64,000 nt of DNA from Larus michahellis (lineage: Eukaryota > Chordata > Aves > Charadriiformes > Laridae): contig NC_133904.1 in NCBI RefSeq assembly GCF_964199755.1, positions 434,001 to 498,000 on the forward strand, in the 5' to 3' direction. The notes beneath the pieces were generated by a model. It made no database searches. It saw only the letters and a list, made by a program, of their open reading frames with translations, and was not told the origin of the DNA. Below, piece after piece: positions 38,403-50,700 of the stretch. The position numbers were made by a program, and so were the translations under genes. Each line of letters opens with the position of its first letter. Positions within the stretch are counted from its first letter, which is position 1.

Positions 38403-38680
38403 GGGGACAAGGCAGGGGGGAGGCCACCTGGCCCCGCTGTCACCGGGATGGACGGGGACCCAGCGCTGCCTCCAGCTCACCAGCACGGCTCAGGAACAGT
38501 TGAACAATTTTTATAAGCAGTTTTCTTACGAGTGTTTTCAAAGCCTTTCTAACAGGGGTGTGTAGGACTTGGCGGGGGGGGGGGGGGTGTGCTGGGGGGA
38601 GCCTGTCCCACGCTGACCCATGTACCCCCCCCCCCCACCTCGCGGTGCCAGCAGCCATTAAACACCTCACCGGCCCCCGG
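38403..38680 (+). other. IDH2: IDH2 3' UTR
   Basis: A short tail ends after the ATTAAA at 38657-38662. It contains a G14 run (38574-38587) and a C12 run (38625-38636), 37 bases apart, which can pair in the transcript. Confidence 0.7.
38657..38662 (+). terminator. IDH2 poly(A) signal ATTAAA
   Basis: This is the common variant hexamer, about 255 bases after the stop. No canonical AATAAA occurs earlier on this strand. Confidence 0.65.
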
Positions 38681-38724
38681 CGCGTGGTGGTGGCGCGGCT
38701 CTCGCGGCGCGGGGCGGGTGCCAG

Positions 38725-40751
38725 CCAGCAGCTAAAGAATACGCATTTATTAGAATTATTGCTAAACAACTCTGCAAACCGAGGAGGTAAAAAATAACCA
38801 AAACACAGTAGGGCTTTGCACAAGGGGGGGGAGTCTGACCGCTCTCTGTGCGCGAGGAGGGGGGGACACCAGGGAGCCACATGGCCACTGGCACCTACTG
38901 TGCCACCGGCACAAGCCCCCCTGCCTCGTCCTGCACGGCAGAGCCCAGTGCCGCAGCCGCCCCCTCAGCAGCAGTGAAGACCCCTCGGCTGGGCCAGTCC
39001 AGCCCGTCTTCCCCTGCCGCGGGGGGGACACACATCGCAGCTTTTTGGTAACGGGACTGAGGTAGCATGTTGGGGGGGCTGCGCTGGCTGGGAGCAGGCA
39101 GGGGGCTGCGGGGAGGGGGTCGGGGCTGCGGGGAGGGGGTCCGGGCTGGCCACCACTGCGGCCGTCTGGGTCCTGCCCCGAGGCTGGAGGACGTTACTGC
39201 CTGGGGGGGGAAAGGAGGTGATGGCAAAGGGGCTGGGGGCTGAGCGGTGCCACCCCGCGAGTGCCAGCCTGGGGCTGCTGGGGATGGGGCAGACGGTGTC
39301 CTGCCCCAGGGAGGGTGGTGGGACGTTGCCCGTGTGTGTGGGGCAGGGCAGCCTGGGGGTCCCCAACCCTGCGCCAGCCCCGTGGCTTGTCCCCAGCTCC
39401 TGCTGCAGCCCCCCGGGAGACGCCTGGGCCCTGCCCGGCTCAGGGCAGGTGTGGGAGGCGATGCTCTGGGTGCTGCCCCGCGGCAGGGAAGGTCGAAGCC
39501 AGGAGGGTGCTCCCAGCCCCTCTCTCCCCGCTCCGCAGCCGGGAACGGAGGAGGCAAACCCGCATCCCGAGGGCTGCGCTGCCCCATCAAAACCTCTTCC
39601 CGCGCCCTGGAGCGGCGCAGAGCGGCGAGGAGGGGGTGCCGGCAGCGCAGAGCGTGGCTGTGGTTCGTTAGCGTGGCCCTGCCGGTGCTCAGCAGCCCCG
39701 CAGGGGGACAGGACCCCACGCTCAGCCCCCCCCGAGCACCATCGCAGCCCCCGCCGCCCCCTGCGCACAGACCACACACGTTACACAGGTTTTACAAAGC
39801 ACATTGGTTGAAGGAAACTGAACTCAGTGAAAAGATAAATCCAACCACGCGGCACATCTGAAAAAAATAAATTACTTTCAAAATACCATCATTTGCTCAA
39901 GTTGAACAGGGCTCGCCTTCCTTTAAATACACTGCTCGCTGCAGCCGCTCTGTACCCGGAGCTGCTGCTTCCTCTGAGCTTTGCCGTTAGTTTGTAAGAA
40001 AATATTCTGTTTTGTATGTGCCCCGTGGCCTTGCGCAGGTTGCCACGGCTTTGCCCGTGCCAGCCCGCAGCCGGTGCCAGAGCAAGTGGGGCAGCTCTCG
40101 CCTGCTCCGGAGACGGGGAAGAGCAAGAAACGCAAACCCACCCCCTCCCACGGGCAGAGGGGCTTCTGCCCCACAGGGCGCTTGTGGGGGGAGCGGGGGG
40201 CCGGCCGGGCTGCAGCCCCAGCACAGCCGTGGGGGAGGACCCAGGAGGTAGAATAATTAGTAATGCTCATCATCTTCTGGGGCGTGCCCTCCCCTGCCCG
40301 CAGCTCCCAGCGAGCCGGGCGCTGGGGTGCCGGCAGGGCGGTGGCAGAGGCAAGGTCCCAGCTGGCCCCACGCGTGGGGCCGGGGGGAGCGGAGCGGAGG
40401 GGGAGTCGGCGTGGGGCAGGAGGGCTGTGGCCCAGCCCCCAGCGATGGCGAGAGCCCCACTGAGGCTCTGTGAGGGTCCGGCGGCAGCTCGGAGCTGAGC
40501 CCGCTGGGCCAGCTCGGCGTGCCCACGGCCAGCAGTGACCACTGCCCTGCGCCACCTCCGGCCTCCGCTCCTACCTCCGCCCCGGCAAAGGTTTTTGGAC
40601 ATCCCTGTTTTCTCCTTCACCGAGCCCAGCTGGAGCCCCCCCTCTGCAGGGGCGGTGGGGCAGGTCTGGCCGGGTGCCGCAGCCCGCCAGCAGCAGCTCC
40701 TCTTACCACGCCAAGTCCATGCAGGCCCCCCGCAGCCTCCTCCAGCCTCGG
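38725..40751 (-). other. ZNF710: Probable ZNF710 3' UTR
   Basis: About 2 kb lies between the ZNF710 stop and a minus-strand AATAAA at 38746-38751. An AT-rich block at about 39780-40030 stands out from the GC-rich surroundings and looks like conserved 3' UTR sequence. A short direct repeat (GGCTGCGGGGAGGGGGTC, two copies) is at 39108-39142. Extent is inferred. Confidence 0.5.
38746..38751 (-). terminator. Candidate ZNF710 poly(A) signal
   Basis: AATAAA on the minus strand in an AT-rich stretch, about 85 bp from the IDH2 signal on the opposite strand. Confidence 0.5.
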
Positions 40752-43700
40752 CTACAACATGTTGTAGTACGCCATCTCCTTCATGGCCTGCTCGGCCAGC
40801 GCGTGCTCGTCCGGAGGGTTGCCCACCCCCCCGTAGCCGTAAGAGTTCTCCTCCTCGAAGTCATCCATCTCCTGCTGCCCGTCCAGCTCGGCGTGATCAG
40901 CCCCGGCCAGGTCCATCATGGGATCTAGGATTCAGCACAGGGACACTCGATGACGGACCTGCATGAAGGTGCAGGGCCAAAACAGCACCCTCCTCCTGGG
41001 CCGCTCAGGTTGAGAGCCCACCTGAGGTGGGCATCGGGCTGCCGGGGGAATGGAGGGGATGAAGCAGCCAGAGCTCGTCTCCAGCTGTGTTTGTAGGAAG
41101 CGGGGGCGGTCCCACTGCAAGACCTGGGATGGTGCCGATGGAGCATCTGCACTGGTGCTGTGCAGAAACCTGCGGCAGGAGCACCTCCCGTCCCCTGGGT
41201 GCCTTTGGGCAGGTGCAGCAGGGGCAAGAACAGTGGCGTTCACCCCTCCCACCTTGCAAAACCCTTTGGCCAAAACCACAGTCACCACGTCACCAGAGGG
41301 CACCGTCCTGGCCAGAGATGTGCCAAAGCCTCAATGGCTCCTTAAGGAGCTATTTATTTTAACTTATTTTCTATGGAGTTTATTTATCTGTATTTGTACC
41401 ACGTTCACCAAGCTCACTCCGGCTCCCGCTCGCCACCTTTCCGTGGCCCCTGGGGGAGGACGGCTGCTTGAGGATGGAGGGGGGCAGCAGCGTCGCCGCT
41501 GGGCGCCGGCTGGACAAGCATGCCGGAGCCGCCACAGCACAGCCCAGCTCCCGAAGCCGTCACCCGAGAACCGGGCGCACCCAGGGGCGGCCGTGGCCGG
41601 GCAGACCGCAGCACCCAGTCTGCCACAGGCAGTGCCGGGGACCGGCCGTCGTCCGCACCCACCTTGGCTGTCCAGGCTGATGTCCATCACCCCGTGCTTG
41701 ACCTTCATGTGCCGGCTCAGGTTGCCCTTCAGGTTGAACTTGCTGGAGCAGTAGGGGCACTTGAAGGGCTTGCTGCCCGCGTGCAGGTGCATGTGGCCCA
41801 GCAGGTTGTACATGCGGTTGAAGGATTTCCCGCAGACCTGTGGGCAGCGTGCCGGGGTCAGCGAGGGCTCTCCCGCTGCCGCCCCAGCACAGGGGGACAG
41901 CGGCAGGCGCTCGCCCACGACGGCCAGTGCTGCCGCAGGGACACGGGCTTTTCAGAGCAGATCTCACCCCCGGGGTCCCCCCATTGCCCCCACCAACTCC
42001 CAAGAGTAACGGGGCTGCTCCCCTCCCGCCCCTCTGCGGTGGGAGGCCTCGGGGATGCTATGCTGGTATCGCTGGGAACTCCAGCGCGTCTAAGCGCTGG
42101 TCAGGGAGAGGCACTAGTTGTCCTCCTCCGTTAGCGCTGCCCGTGCCCTCGCTGCGCAGCTCGGAGCCGACGCGGCAGGACGAGCTGTTTGCCCGAGCGA
42201 ACAGAGGGAGGCATCACAAAACTGCTTTCCTGTGGCTGAGGACTCAGCCCAGCCTGGCCGGGTTTCTCCGGGAGCACAGTGCACAAGGGCCTGTGCTAAA
42301 CCCCCTGGGATCCGCTAACCCCCCCCGGACCCCCGACGGTACCTTGCATTTGAACGGCTTCACCGGTGAGTGCACAATCATGTGGGTCTTGAGCGTCTGC
42401 TTCTGCACAAACGTCTTGAAGCAGATGTGGCACTGGTAGGGACGGACGCTGGTGTGGATCAGCATGTGCCGCTTCATGTTGGCCTGCAGCGTGAACTCCC
42501 GCCCGCACACCTCGCACTTGAACTCCTTCACGCCCTGCAGAGGGGGGGAGAGCCGTGGGCGGGGGCAGAGGGGGCCAGCGCGCGGCGCGGCCGGGGGTCT
42601 CTGAACAGACCCGGCAGGGGCTGGGGGCACAGGAGCGGTGCCGGCCACGGTGCGGAGCAAGGACCCGCGCCCCCCACGGGGGGTGGGACGGGGTCCTCCC
42701 GCCGAGCTGAGCTTCGGGGACTGCCAGCGGGCTGGACCGCAGGGACTGGGGGGAAGGTTTACCCTCATCAGCACCTTCCCCGGAGCACCTCCTGCTCCCC
42801 TCTCCCTGCCCCTTCCGCAAGCGCAGAGCGGGCACTGCCAGGAGCCTGGGGCCATCCCCGTGCTACCCCGGGGGGTAACTCCCCCCACCTGCTGCTGCAG
42901 CGGGCAGGATCCCACCTCGCCGCCAGACACCATCGTCTCACCCGCCCTGGAAATGCATTTGCAGCACTTGGAAACCCCAGCATCGGGTCAGTGCCGCTGC
43001 ATGGAGCGCAGCTCCGCAAAGCGGCGCCCAGGAAAGGAGCCGGCTGGGGAGCGCGGCCGCCGTCCGGCAGCCGACCCGGCACGGGGTACGGTGGAGAGCC
43101 CGGCCTGAGCCAGGCAGCGTGCGGGAGGTGGGCTGCGGGGAGCGGGGCTGGACGGGTGCCGTAAGCCCAGCTGAGACCCAGCTCCACTCTCTGGCTCAGG
43201 CCAATTGCTCCCCCTTGAAAGAACCCCTGGAAAAGGGCAACCCCCTCGCTCACAGCCTGCTGGGGGCTGCGGCAGCACGTGGCCAGGGTCCCCCCCAAGT
43301 CACCCCGCTGCAGCACCCACAGGAGGTCTGAAAGCCCCCTCCCCGAGGATGGAAATCCCCAGGAAGAAGGGAGGCCGGGCAGTCCCATGGCCCCTGCCCG
43401 TAACGATGCCCTTTCACCGCTAATCAACGACCCCCAGCAAATGCCAACCGTGGGTGCTCTGCCCACCCGCACCCCCCCGGCTGCCGGGGCTGGCCAGGAC
43501 TCCGGGGCGCTGGGACACCCCTCTCCCCCAGCACCCGCCTCCAGAGCCGGCACATCTCCTCCGGGCACGGCAAGGGCAGCACCCCTGGGGTGCCCCAGCC
43601 CCTACCTTGTGCGTGAGGGAGTGCTGCTTGAGGTGGTGGATCTGGCTGAACTCCATCCCACACTCGGTGCAGACGAAGGGCCGGACGTTCTGGTGCTTCA

Positions 43701-45067
43701 GCATGTGGTTCTGCAGCTGGCTGCGGTAGTGGAAGGACTTGCTGCACTCCAGGCACTGGTACAGCGTGGGGCCCTGGTGCGTGGAGAGGTGCCGCTTCAG
43801 CTGGGTGAGCGTGGAGAAGTCCAGCCCGCACTCCACGCAGACGTGGCAGCGGCCGCTCTCGTGCTTCACCTCGTGCGCCTTCAGCTCGCTGGGGTAGGCG
43901 AAGCCCCGGCCGCAGAAGCGGCAGCTGTAGGGCTTGATGTCGGTGTGCAGCAGCATGTGCCGCTTCAAGTGGCTGGTCTGGGTGAAGGCTTTGCTGCACA
44001 CCTCGCACTTGTGGGGCCGCGTGCCCTGGTGGGTCAGCAGGTGGGTCTGCAGGTGGCTGGGCTGCTTGAAGAGCTTGTTGCAGTGCGGGCAGGAGTGGGG
44101 CTTGATGCCGTTGTGGCCCAGGATGTGGGTCACCAGGTTGTATTTGGACGTGTAGGACTTCTCGCACATGCGGCACTGCCAGCGCTTCTGGCGGTCCCCC
44201 GCCTCCACCAGGTAGGAGTCGTCGATCTGCACGTTGATGTCCAGCCGGTCCAGCTGCGCCTTCTTGTTGCGCTCGCTGGTGGCCCCCGCCGCCTCTGCCT
44301 CCAGCTCCCCCGCCTCCTGCCAGGTGAAGCCCTGCTCGCTCTTCACCTGCTCGGGGGACGCCGGCGCGGGGCCCTCCGCCTCGCCGGGGGACGGGGCGCC
44401 CGCCTCGAAGGCGCACTCGGTCCGCAGGGCCCCCGCGGTGCCACCCTCCGCGGGGCCGGCCGGGTCGGTGCCCCCGAGGCGGCGCTCGGTGCCCTGCAGC
44501 TGCTGGCGCGTGTGCCGGCGCAGGTGCCGCAGGCGCCGGGGCTTCCTGCTGAAGGTGCCGAGGTCGATCATCTTCATGGCGCTGCTCTGCACCGTCTGCT
44601 CCTGGCCGGGCTCCTGCAGCGGGGGTGGGTGGCCGCGCTGCTGCTCACCCTCCTCGTCCCCGGGGACGGGCATTTCATACAGCACCTCGTCCTCCGCCTC
44701 CGCCTTCTCGCACTTGACCTTGGGCACCAGCCTCACCGGAGGCCGCTTCCTCCTCCGGGCGTGCTTCTCCAGGGAGGACTCTGCCTCCAAGGCGTCCTCC
44801 TCCTGCCCGTCCCCCGGCGCCTGCCCCTCGCCCTCCAGCCGGCACTCACCCTCCGGCTCCCCGGGCTCCCCGGCGGCGGTGTCCGGCATCTCCCCTCCCA
44901 GCCCCGGGAAGAAGCCGGCGGGGCTGACGGTGGCCCCCAGCAGCTCATTCTCAGACACCAAGCCCAGAACGGCCGCCTGCGCCAGAGACAGCACCACCAC
45001 CGCGTCCGTCTGGGTCCCGCACTCGGTGAAGCGATCCATCTCTCGCCGCCTGCCTACACTGTCATGG
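40752..45067 (-). CDS. ZNF710: ZNF710, eleven-finger C2H2 zinc-finger protein
   Basis: This is a nuclear C2H2 protein, expected to bind DNA. Coding exons are 43606-45067 (ATG at 45037-45039, remainder 5' UTR), 42343-42534, 41663-41837 and 40752-40924, giving 657 aa (human 664). The N-terminus (MDRFTECGTQTDAVVVLSLA, then QAAVLGLVSENELLGA) and the linker KKAQLDRLDINVQIDDSYLV are near-identical to the human protein as recalled. The acidic/proline-rich region between them is diverged. Eleven fingers follow: seven in the large exon (first CRMCEKSYTSKYNLVTHILGH), two and a half in the next, the rest in the fourth. All Cys and His ligands seen are intact. The end is EQAMKEMAYYNML. The gene is convergent with IDH2. 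Its 5' untranslated exon(s) are not located. Confidence 0.97.
41349..41410 (-). promoter_or_regulatory. AT-rich block with minus-strand AATAAA in ZNF710 last intron
   Basis: This is an isolated AT-rich segment in a GC-rich intron, containing AATAAA twice on the minus strand and AUUUA-like motifs on the plus strand. The frame of the exon at 41663-41837 stays open through its donor to a stop at 41364, right at this block. An intronic polyadenylation isoform is therefore possible. Confidence 0.35.
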
Positions 45068-46545
45068 CTGGGGAGGGAAAGAGACGGCCGTTAGCCCTCC
45101 TGGAGCCCCTGCCACCCACAGCCGCTGGGGACGCCGCTCCGCAAGGGGCTCGTTCCAGCCGTCACCCCTTTCCTGATCACCGTCCCCAGCAAACCCCAGA
45201 CCAACACGGCTGTTGCCGCAGTTTCAGCAGCAGAAGTCAGAAGACAAACGAGGAGAAACCCCCACGTTCTCATTGTGCCCACAGGTGGCCACTGCTGGTC
45301 TCACCTGGCGACTGCTGGGCCACGGGTGGCGAGTCTGCGTTGGCAGCAGGCGGAGGGTACCCCGGGGACAGCAGCTCCGCTCCCGAGCCTGGGACAAACC
45401 CACACCAGACCCGGAGCTCCCTGCGCTCCGGTGGTCTGCAGGGACCCACCAGCCCGGAGAGCAGAGCACGGGGCACGGTCCCACAAAATGGTGTGACCAG
45501 GGTGGGAACGGCAGCAGGGGGAAGAGCTGGCATTCCTCACCCGGCAGACAGAGCCTGCACCCGCTCTACCAGCCCTTTCTGGAGAGCAGCTGGCCAGCAA
45601 TCCGAAGAATCGCTGCCATAAACAACCCGGGAATGTGGGACGGCAAAGCTCGGAGGAGCCGCTGCCCCGAGGAGAGCGGGACAGGCACCACTGCGCCTCG
45701 GGGATGCCGTTTCACCACCCATCCCCGGACCCCTCCGGCTGGCGGCTGCAGGCTCCCTGGGGACTGAGGCTGGGAAACGGGGAAGGGAGAGCATCAGACG
45801 CGCGCCCCAGAGCCAAACGCGAAGTGGGAGAGATGCAAAGGCGCGGGCAGGGCTGGCAGCGGAGCAGCCCGCCGGGAGGCTGGGAAAGACTCTCCGGCTG
45901 CCAGAACGCCCCCTCCAGCTGGAGGGGAGTGGATGTGGTTTGTTGTGTGAGGATTAAACACCTTGAGAACACGCTCCCGCTCGGCTCACCCGTGCCCAGG
46001 GGCCCGACAGCCCCAGGGAGGACAGGGCAGGGTGCGGGGGGATGCAGAGCCCGGAGCAGCGGTGCCCGGCTCCCCTGGGCCGGGCCAGCCCAGGACCCCC
46101 ACGGACGGGGTGCGGCCCAGGACCCCCCACAGCCTCCCCCCAGCAGCCTGGGGGGGGCCAGCAAGGACGGGCTCGGGGAGCCACCACCAGATGAAAGCGA
46201 GGAGGCCACCGCTACCTCCTGCGGCAAAAAACGTCTTCTAAACGTAATTATTTCTGCAGTTACAACAAAAGAGGAATCCTCCGGGGGAGGTAACCCAGGA
46301 ACAAACCCCACAGCAGGTCACGCCGTGCTCCCAGGAGCGCCTGCACGGTGAGGGGCAGCCCTGGGCCGAACGGCCGGAGTCTCCCCCCGGCTCTGCCAGG
46401 CCACCGGCCCCGCCGTTCTCATCGCAGCCCCCCCACGGCCCCACGCCGGGTCCCGCCGCGGGGCGGGGGGGCGGCTCCTGGGGCAGGGACGGGAACGGCG
46501 TGGGGGGAGATGAGGGGACGGCTTCAGGCACCCGCACCTCCAGCC
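45068..46545. other. ZNF710 intron or 5' flank, no exon seen
   Basis: GC-rich sequence upstream of the ZNF710 start exon. One plausible minus-strand donor (CGCCAG|GTGAGA near 45303) could mark an untranslated exon, without other support. Confidence 0.4.
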
Positions 46546-47135
46546 GCCGGCGGGGCAGAGGGGATACGGAGAGGAGGAGGAGGATGCGGGGGGAGGAGGA
46601 GGAGGAAGAGGATGGGGGAGGAGGAGGAGGAGCAAGAGGATGGGGGGGGAGAAGGGGGAGCAAGAGGATGGGGGGGGAGAAGGGGGAGCAAGAGGATGGG
46701 GGGGGAGAAGGGGGAGCAAGAGGATGGGGGGGGAGAAGGGGGAGCAAGAGGATGGGGGGGGAGAAGGGGGAGCAAGAGGATGGGGGGGAGAAGGGGGAGC
46801 AAGAGGATGGGGGGGGAGAAGGGGGAGCAAGAGGATGGGGGGGGAGAAGGGGGAGCAAGAGGATGGGGGAGGAGAAGGGGGAGGAAGAGGATGGGGGGGG
46901 AGAAGGGGGAGCAAGAGGATGGGGGGAGAAGGGGGAGGAAGAGGATGGGGGGGGAGAAGGGGGAGGAAGAGGATGGGGGGGGAGAAGGGGGAGGAAGAGG
47001 ATGGGGGGGAGAAGGGGGAGGAAGAGGATGGGGGGGGAGAAGGGGGAGGAAGAGGATGGGGGGAGAAGGGGGAGGAAGAGGATGGGGGGGGAGAAGGGGG
47101 AGGAAGAGGATGGGGGGGAGAAGGGGGAGGGGGAG
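46546..47135. repeat. Homopurine minisatellite, about twenty copies of ~27 bp
   Basis: The unit is GAGGATGGGGGGGAGAAGGG plus GGAGCAA or GGAGGAA. The plus strand is almost pure purine, broken once per unit by the T of GATG. Early copies carry AGCAAG and later ones AGGAAG. The minus strand is the coding strand of ZNF710, so a spanning transcript would carry a long C/U tract. Confidence 0.95.
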
Positions 47136-47760
47136 CGCGGAGGCAGCGAAACAAAGCGAGGAGCGGGGGAGGGCGGCGGTGGGAGGAAGGATGGGGAGGA
47201 AGACGGGGAGGAAGAGGAGGGAGCAGCCGGAGCGCACCGCCCGGCCCCGGGGCCGCCCCTCGCCGGCCGGGACCCCCCCTTTCCCGGGGAGTCGGGGGGG
47301 AGGCGGCACCGGGCTGACCGACCCCGCGGCCCATCGCCCCCCGCCCGGGCAGCCGCGGTCCGAGGGCGGGTTCTCATCCTCCTCCTCCTCCTCCTCCTCC
47401 CGGGGGGCGCTGCCGTAGGGTGCCCCCCACCCCCGGGCTGGGCTCGCTGCTCCCTTTTGGAGCATCCCTGGGGGTGCAGCGCCGCCAGGGAAAACAGCCC
47501 GACGCCGCGCACCCCCGCACAGACACCCCCGTCTGCCAGGGCTGGAGCCATTCCCGCTTCCCCGCTCTCCTCTCCCCGGCCGGCAGCGGGACCGTCCATC
47601 GCCGCCGAGCACCCACCTGCCCCGCGTCCAGAGCCGGGTCCCAAGGGGATCCCGGCGGGGGCCTGGGCGACGGGCAGAGCCGAGACGGAGCTGAGCAGCA
47701 GCTTCCCAAAGGAGCACGCGAGCAGCATCGCTGCCTTCGGGCATCCGCTGATGTAATTCT
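47136..47760 (-). promoter_or_regulatory. CpG island, possible ZNF710 untranslated exon
   Basis: Dense CpG follows the homopurine array. A minus-strand donor GGGGCAG|GTGGGT has its GT at 47609-47610, and it would splice to the acceptor at 45068. The frame MLLACSFGKLLLSSVSALPV just upstream looks like a signal peptide but has no family match, so it is treated as chance. A (TCC)n run sits at 47378-47400. Confidence 0.3.
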
Positions 47761-50700
47761 TGCTGGAGTTGAGGAAGCCGAAGTCAGGAGCCCGCTCCCC
47801 GGGGTCTCAGCCCGGCCAGGGACACTGGTGTCCCCCCGCTCTGCCCTGGGGAGGGGAGCTGGGGGGCTGGGAGGCAGGGAAGGCCACCGCATTCTGTTTT
47901 CCTCCTTGGTTTGGGGCACAGTTTCTATTTCCACATACACTGGATGTCTCTTCCAGTCCAGTTAAGGTCGCGCTTTTCCCAAGGATTTTTCCACAGCCAC
48001 TTATACGGGACGACAAACACCCACACGCCTCCTGCAGCGGTGGCGGGTTGTCACCGCAGCTCCCGGCGGGGACAGGAGGGCACGGCCGGATCCTGCTGCC
48101 ATGGCAGGTGCCAGCGAGTGCCACGCGAGGGCAAGGCAAGGACAGCACGCGACAGGGGCAGCCCCGCAGCTGGCTCGTAGCCAGGGATGGGAGAGGGGAG
48201 AAGGGACACGGGACGGGACCCAACCATTCTCCCACGTCTCTGGTGCTGGGGAGGGCTCAGCCGGGCCCCCCGGCACAGCCCCGGGTCTCTGCCCCCCAGC
48301 ACGAGCACCACAAGACGAGGAAGCTGAAAAAGCGACACGCTCGTATGCACTCTCAAGACTGGCACCAAAGCGTTTTAAGAACAACCACCCTAGAACAGGC
48401 TTTTAGAAGAAAATAAACGGTGGATTCCTACTCTGGGGCACTCCAAGAAAGGGAGCAAGCTCTGCTCCTCCAGGCCCTCGTTAGGAAAAAAACCCATTGT
48501 GTTACACAAATCACTCTTTGCACTTTTCGCTATCGAGCGCGCGAGCCCTGCTAGATGGGAAACGGAGCTTTGCTGTTGGGGAGAGCGAGGCCACGAGGGC
48601 TCGCGGGGCTGCGGCTCCACAAACACCGCAGGAGAGACGTGGGGAACGGGACAGATGCTTCTGTTTCACTTCTCGCTCTCACTTCCCTGTTCAGCCTTCT
48701 CGGGTCTCGCAGCGCGGGCTGGAAACGCTGTTTCCCAACACACTGGTAAGTGAGGTTGGGCCACGTATTCCAGCTCCCCCAGGGAGCACCCTGACACCCC
48801 CCGGGGTGCAGAGCACCGCCGAAACCTCTGCTCGCCAGGGAGCCCCCTCCAGAGTCGCTCAAGCAGCCAGAGCAGTGGCCTTGGGGGGTCTCTGGTCTGT
48901 CACCGTGACTGAGCACAGACCTGCCGCTGCCAGTCCCACGCGCCGCAATCGCTCCGGGGTGAAGCACGGCCACGCAAGCCCGGGGCTGAAGTGCACCGAG
49001 CACCCAGAGGCCAGGCAGAGGCTCCTGCGGTGCCCGCACGCCTGAACCCAGACCCAGAGGTGTCAGCCTCCCGCGGGGTCCCAGAGGGATCCCTGCACAG
49101 GAGCCCTCCACAGCCGCGATGCCGGGGGAGCCGAGGGCCGCTCGCCCCAGCAGCACCCGCTCAGCCCCAGCCCACCTTGGCTGCAGGAGAAGGGGCAGGG
49201 GAAGGAAAATAAGCACAAATACGTTGTCCCTCCTGGTGCTGACAAATCCCACCAGCTGAGCTCTTACAGAGGCTCGTCCCTCCCAGGCCGGGGACTCGGG
49301 AGCTGCGGCACCGCAGCACCAGCGCAGTGGGAAGAACGGGAGGGGAGGATTCTGCCAGTCCCTCCCGGCCAGGCGACAGTCCCCGAGCACCAGGCCGGGT
49401 CTCCAGGAGCCGTAAGGATGCTCTGACAATTAAACGCCATCCCGCGGAGGAAAAGGAGACCGTTACGATCTTTACAAAGGGCAGTACCGCCTTGATAATG
49501 CCCCTAATCAATAATTAAGCTCTGGCCAGCGAGTGGGACGTGCCCGTTCCTCCGCCCGAGGGGGACGCGCAGGCTGAGCGGGGAAGGTGGGCTTTGGGCA
49601 AGCTGGCAGGACGAGGGTAAGTGGAAGAGCCGGGCAAATCCCCCTCTCGCCCATCTTCCACCCCGTGAAGGGCAAACGATGCCAGGCTGAACCTTAAACT
49701 GACCTCCCCCCGCTTCCCACCCCAGTCCTGCAAACCTCTCCCCTCCTCCTGCCTTCGTGCCCACCATCCCACACGCTCCTCCACTGGCCGCCCCATCCGC
49801 ACTCCAGTTCCTTGCGCAGTCCAAGATCCGCCTCTCTTTCCCGTGCCCACAGACAGCACTTTCCATAGCTATTGATCATCGGGCCGTTTGATCGGGTGCA
49901 GATCTCGGTGCTCCGCTGGCTGGCAGCGTCCTGCCCCCGTTGGACGGGGGGAAGGCCGTCGTGCCGGAGTTTCGTCACTCACTTCTTGCTGTGACCCCGC
50001 TATTCCTCCCTCCCATCGCTGGGCTCTGCGCCGGGCACCAGCTGCTCGCCCTTCAAGCCCTTCCTCACCCCATCTCTCCTCAGTTGCCGACAAACAACGG
50101 CACCAGCAATGACAAATCTCATCACCCCATTTTTCAACACGTTCACAGCTTTTCAGGGAAAAAAATTATATGCAAAAATCTGCTCCTACACCGATTTCTT
50201 CAAATCTCTTCTGAGAGCACCCCCGTGCCCTGCTGACACCCGGCAGCAAGGGAGCGGCTCTCGCGTCTCTGCTCACCCCGTCCTGCCCTTCGGCCGTCCC
50301 TCCTCGGGGGACAAAGCCCGTACCTATTGCGGCGGGTGCAATGCCGAGAGCCAGTTTTGAGGAAGAGTTGCGAGCGTGACCGTGAAAGGGCACAGCAGTG
50401 CTGCGGGCGGGGGTCCCAGCTCGGCTGCGGAGTTTTTAAACACTCGCAGCTTTGCAGACCCCCCCCGTTTCTGCGGCGTCCCACCCCCAGCCCGAGGGGA
50501 CGGGCCCTTCTGCGGGTGCCGTGTCACGCGCTGCTGGGGAGGGCTCTGCTCCCCCCGGCCCTCTGCTCCATCCGTCACCGTTACACACTACGCCTCGCCA
50601 CACTCCAACTGCCTGAATCTCTTTTTCCAACTACTTTTCTGTAGATTCAGCTCATCCCTCCGTCCCACCTCTCAGAGCAGGGGAACAGAAAGTTAGTTAA

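Noticed and set aside
47610-47700. Signal-peptide-like frame MLLACSFGKLLLSS as a gene start
   Set aside because: There is no continuing conserved protein. The following sequence runs into CpG-island and repeat DNA.
46238-47728. Long open frames through the GA-rich array on both strands
   Set aside because: They are translations of the ~27-bp minisatellite. The repeat period of 27 keeps frames open by chance.
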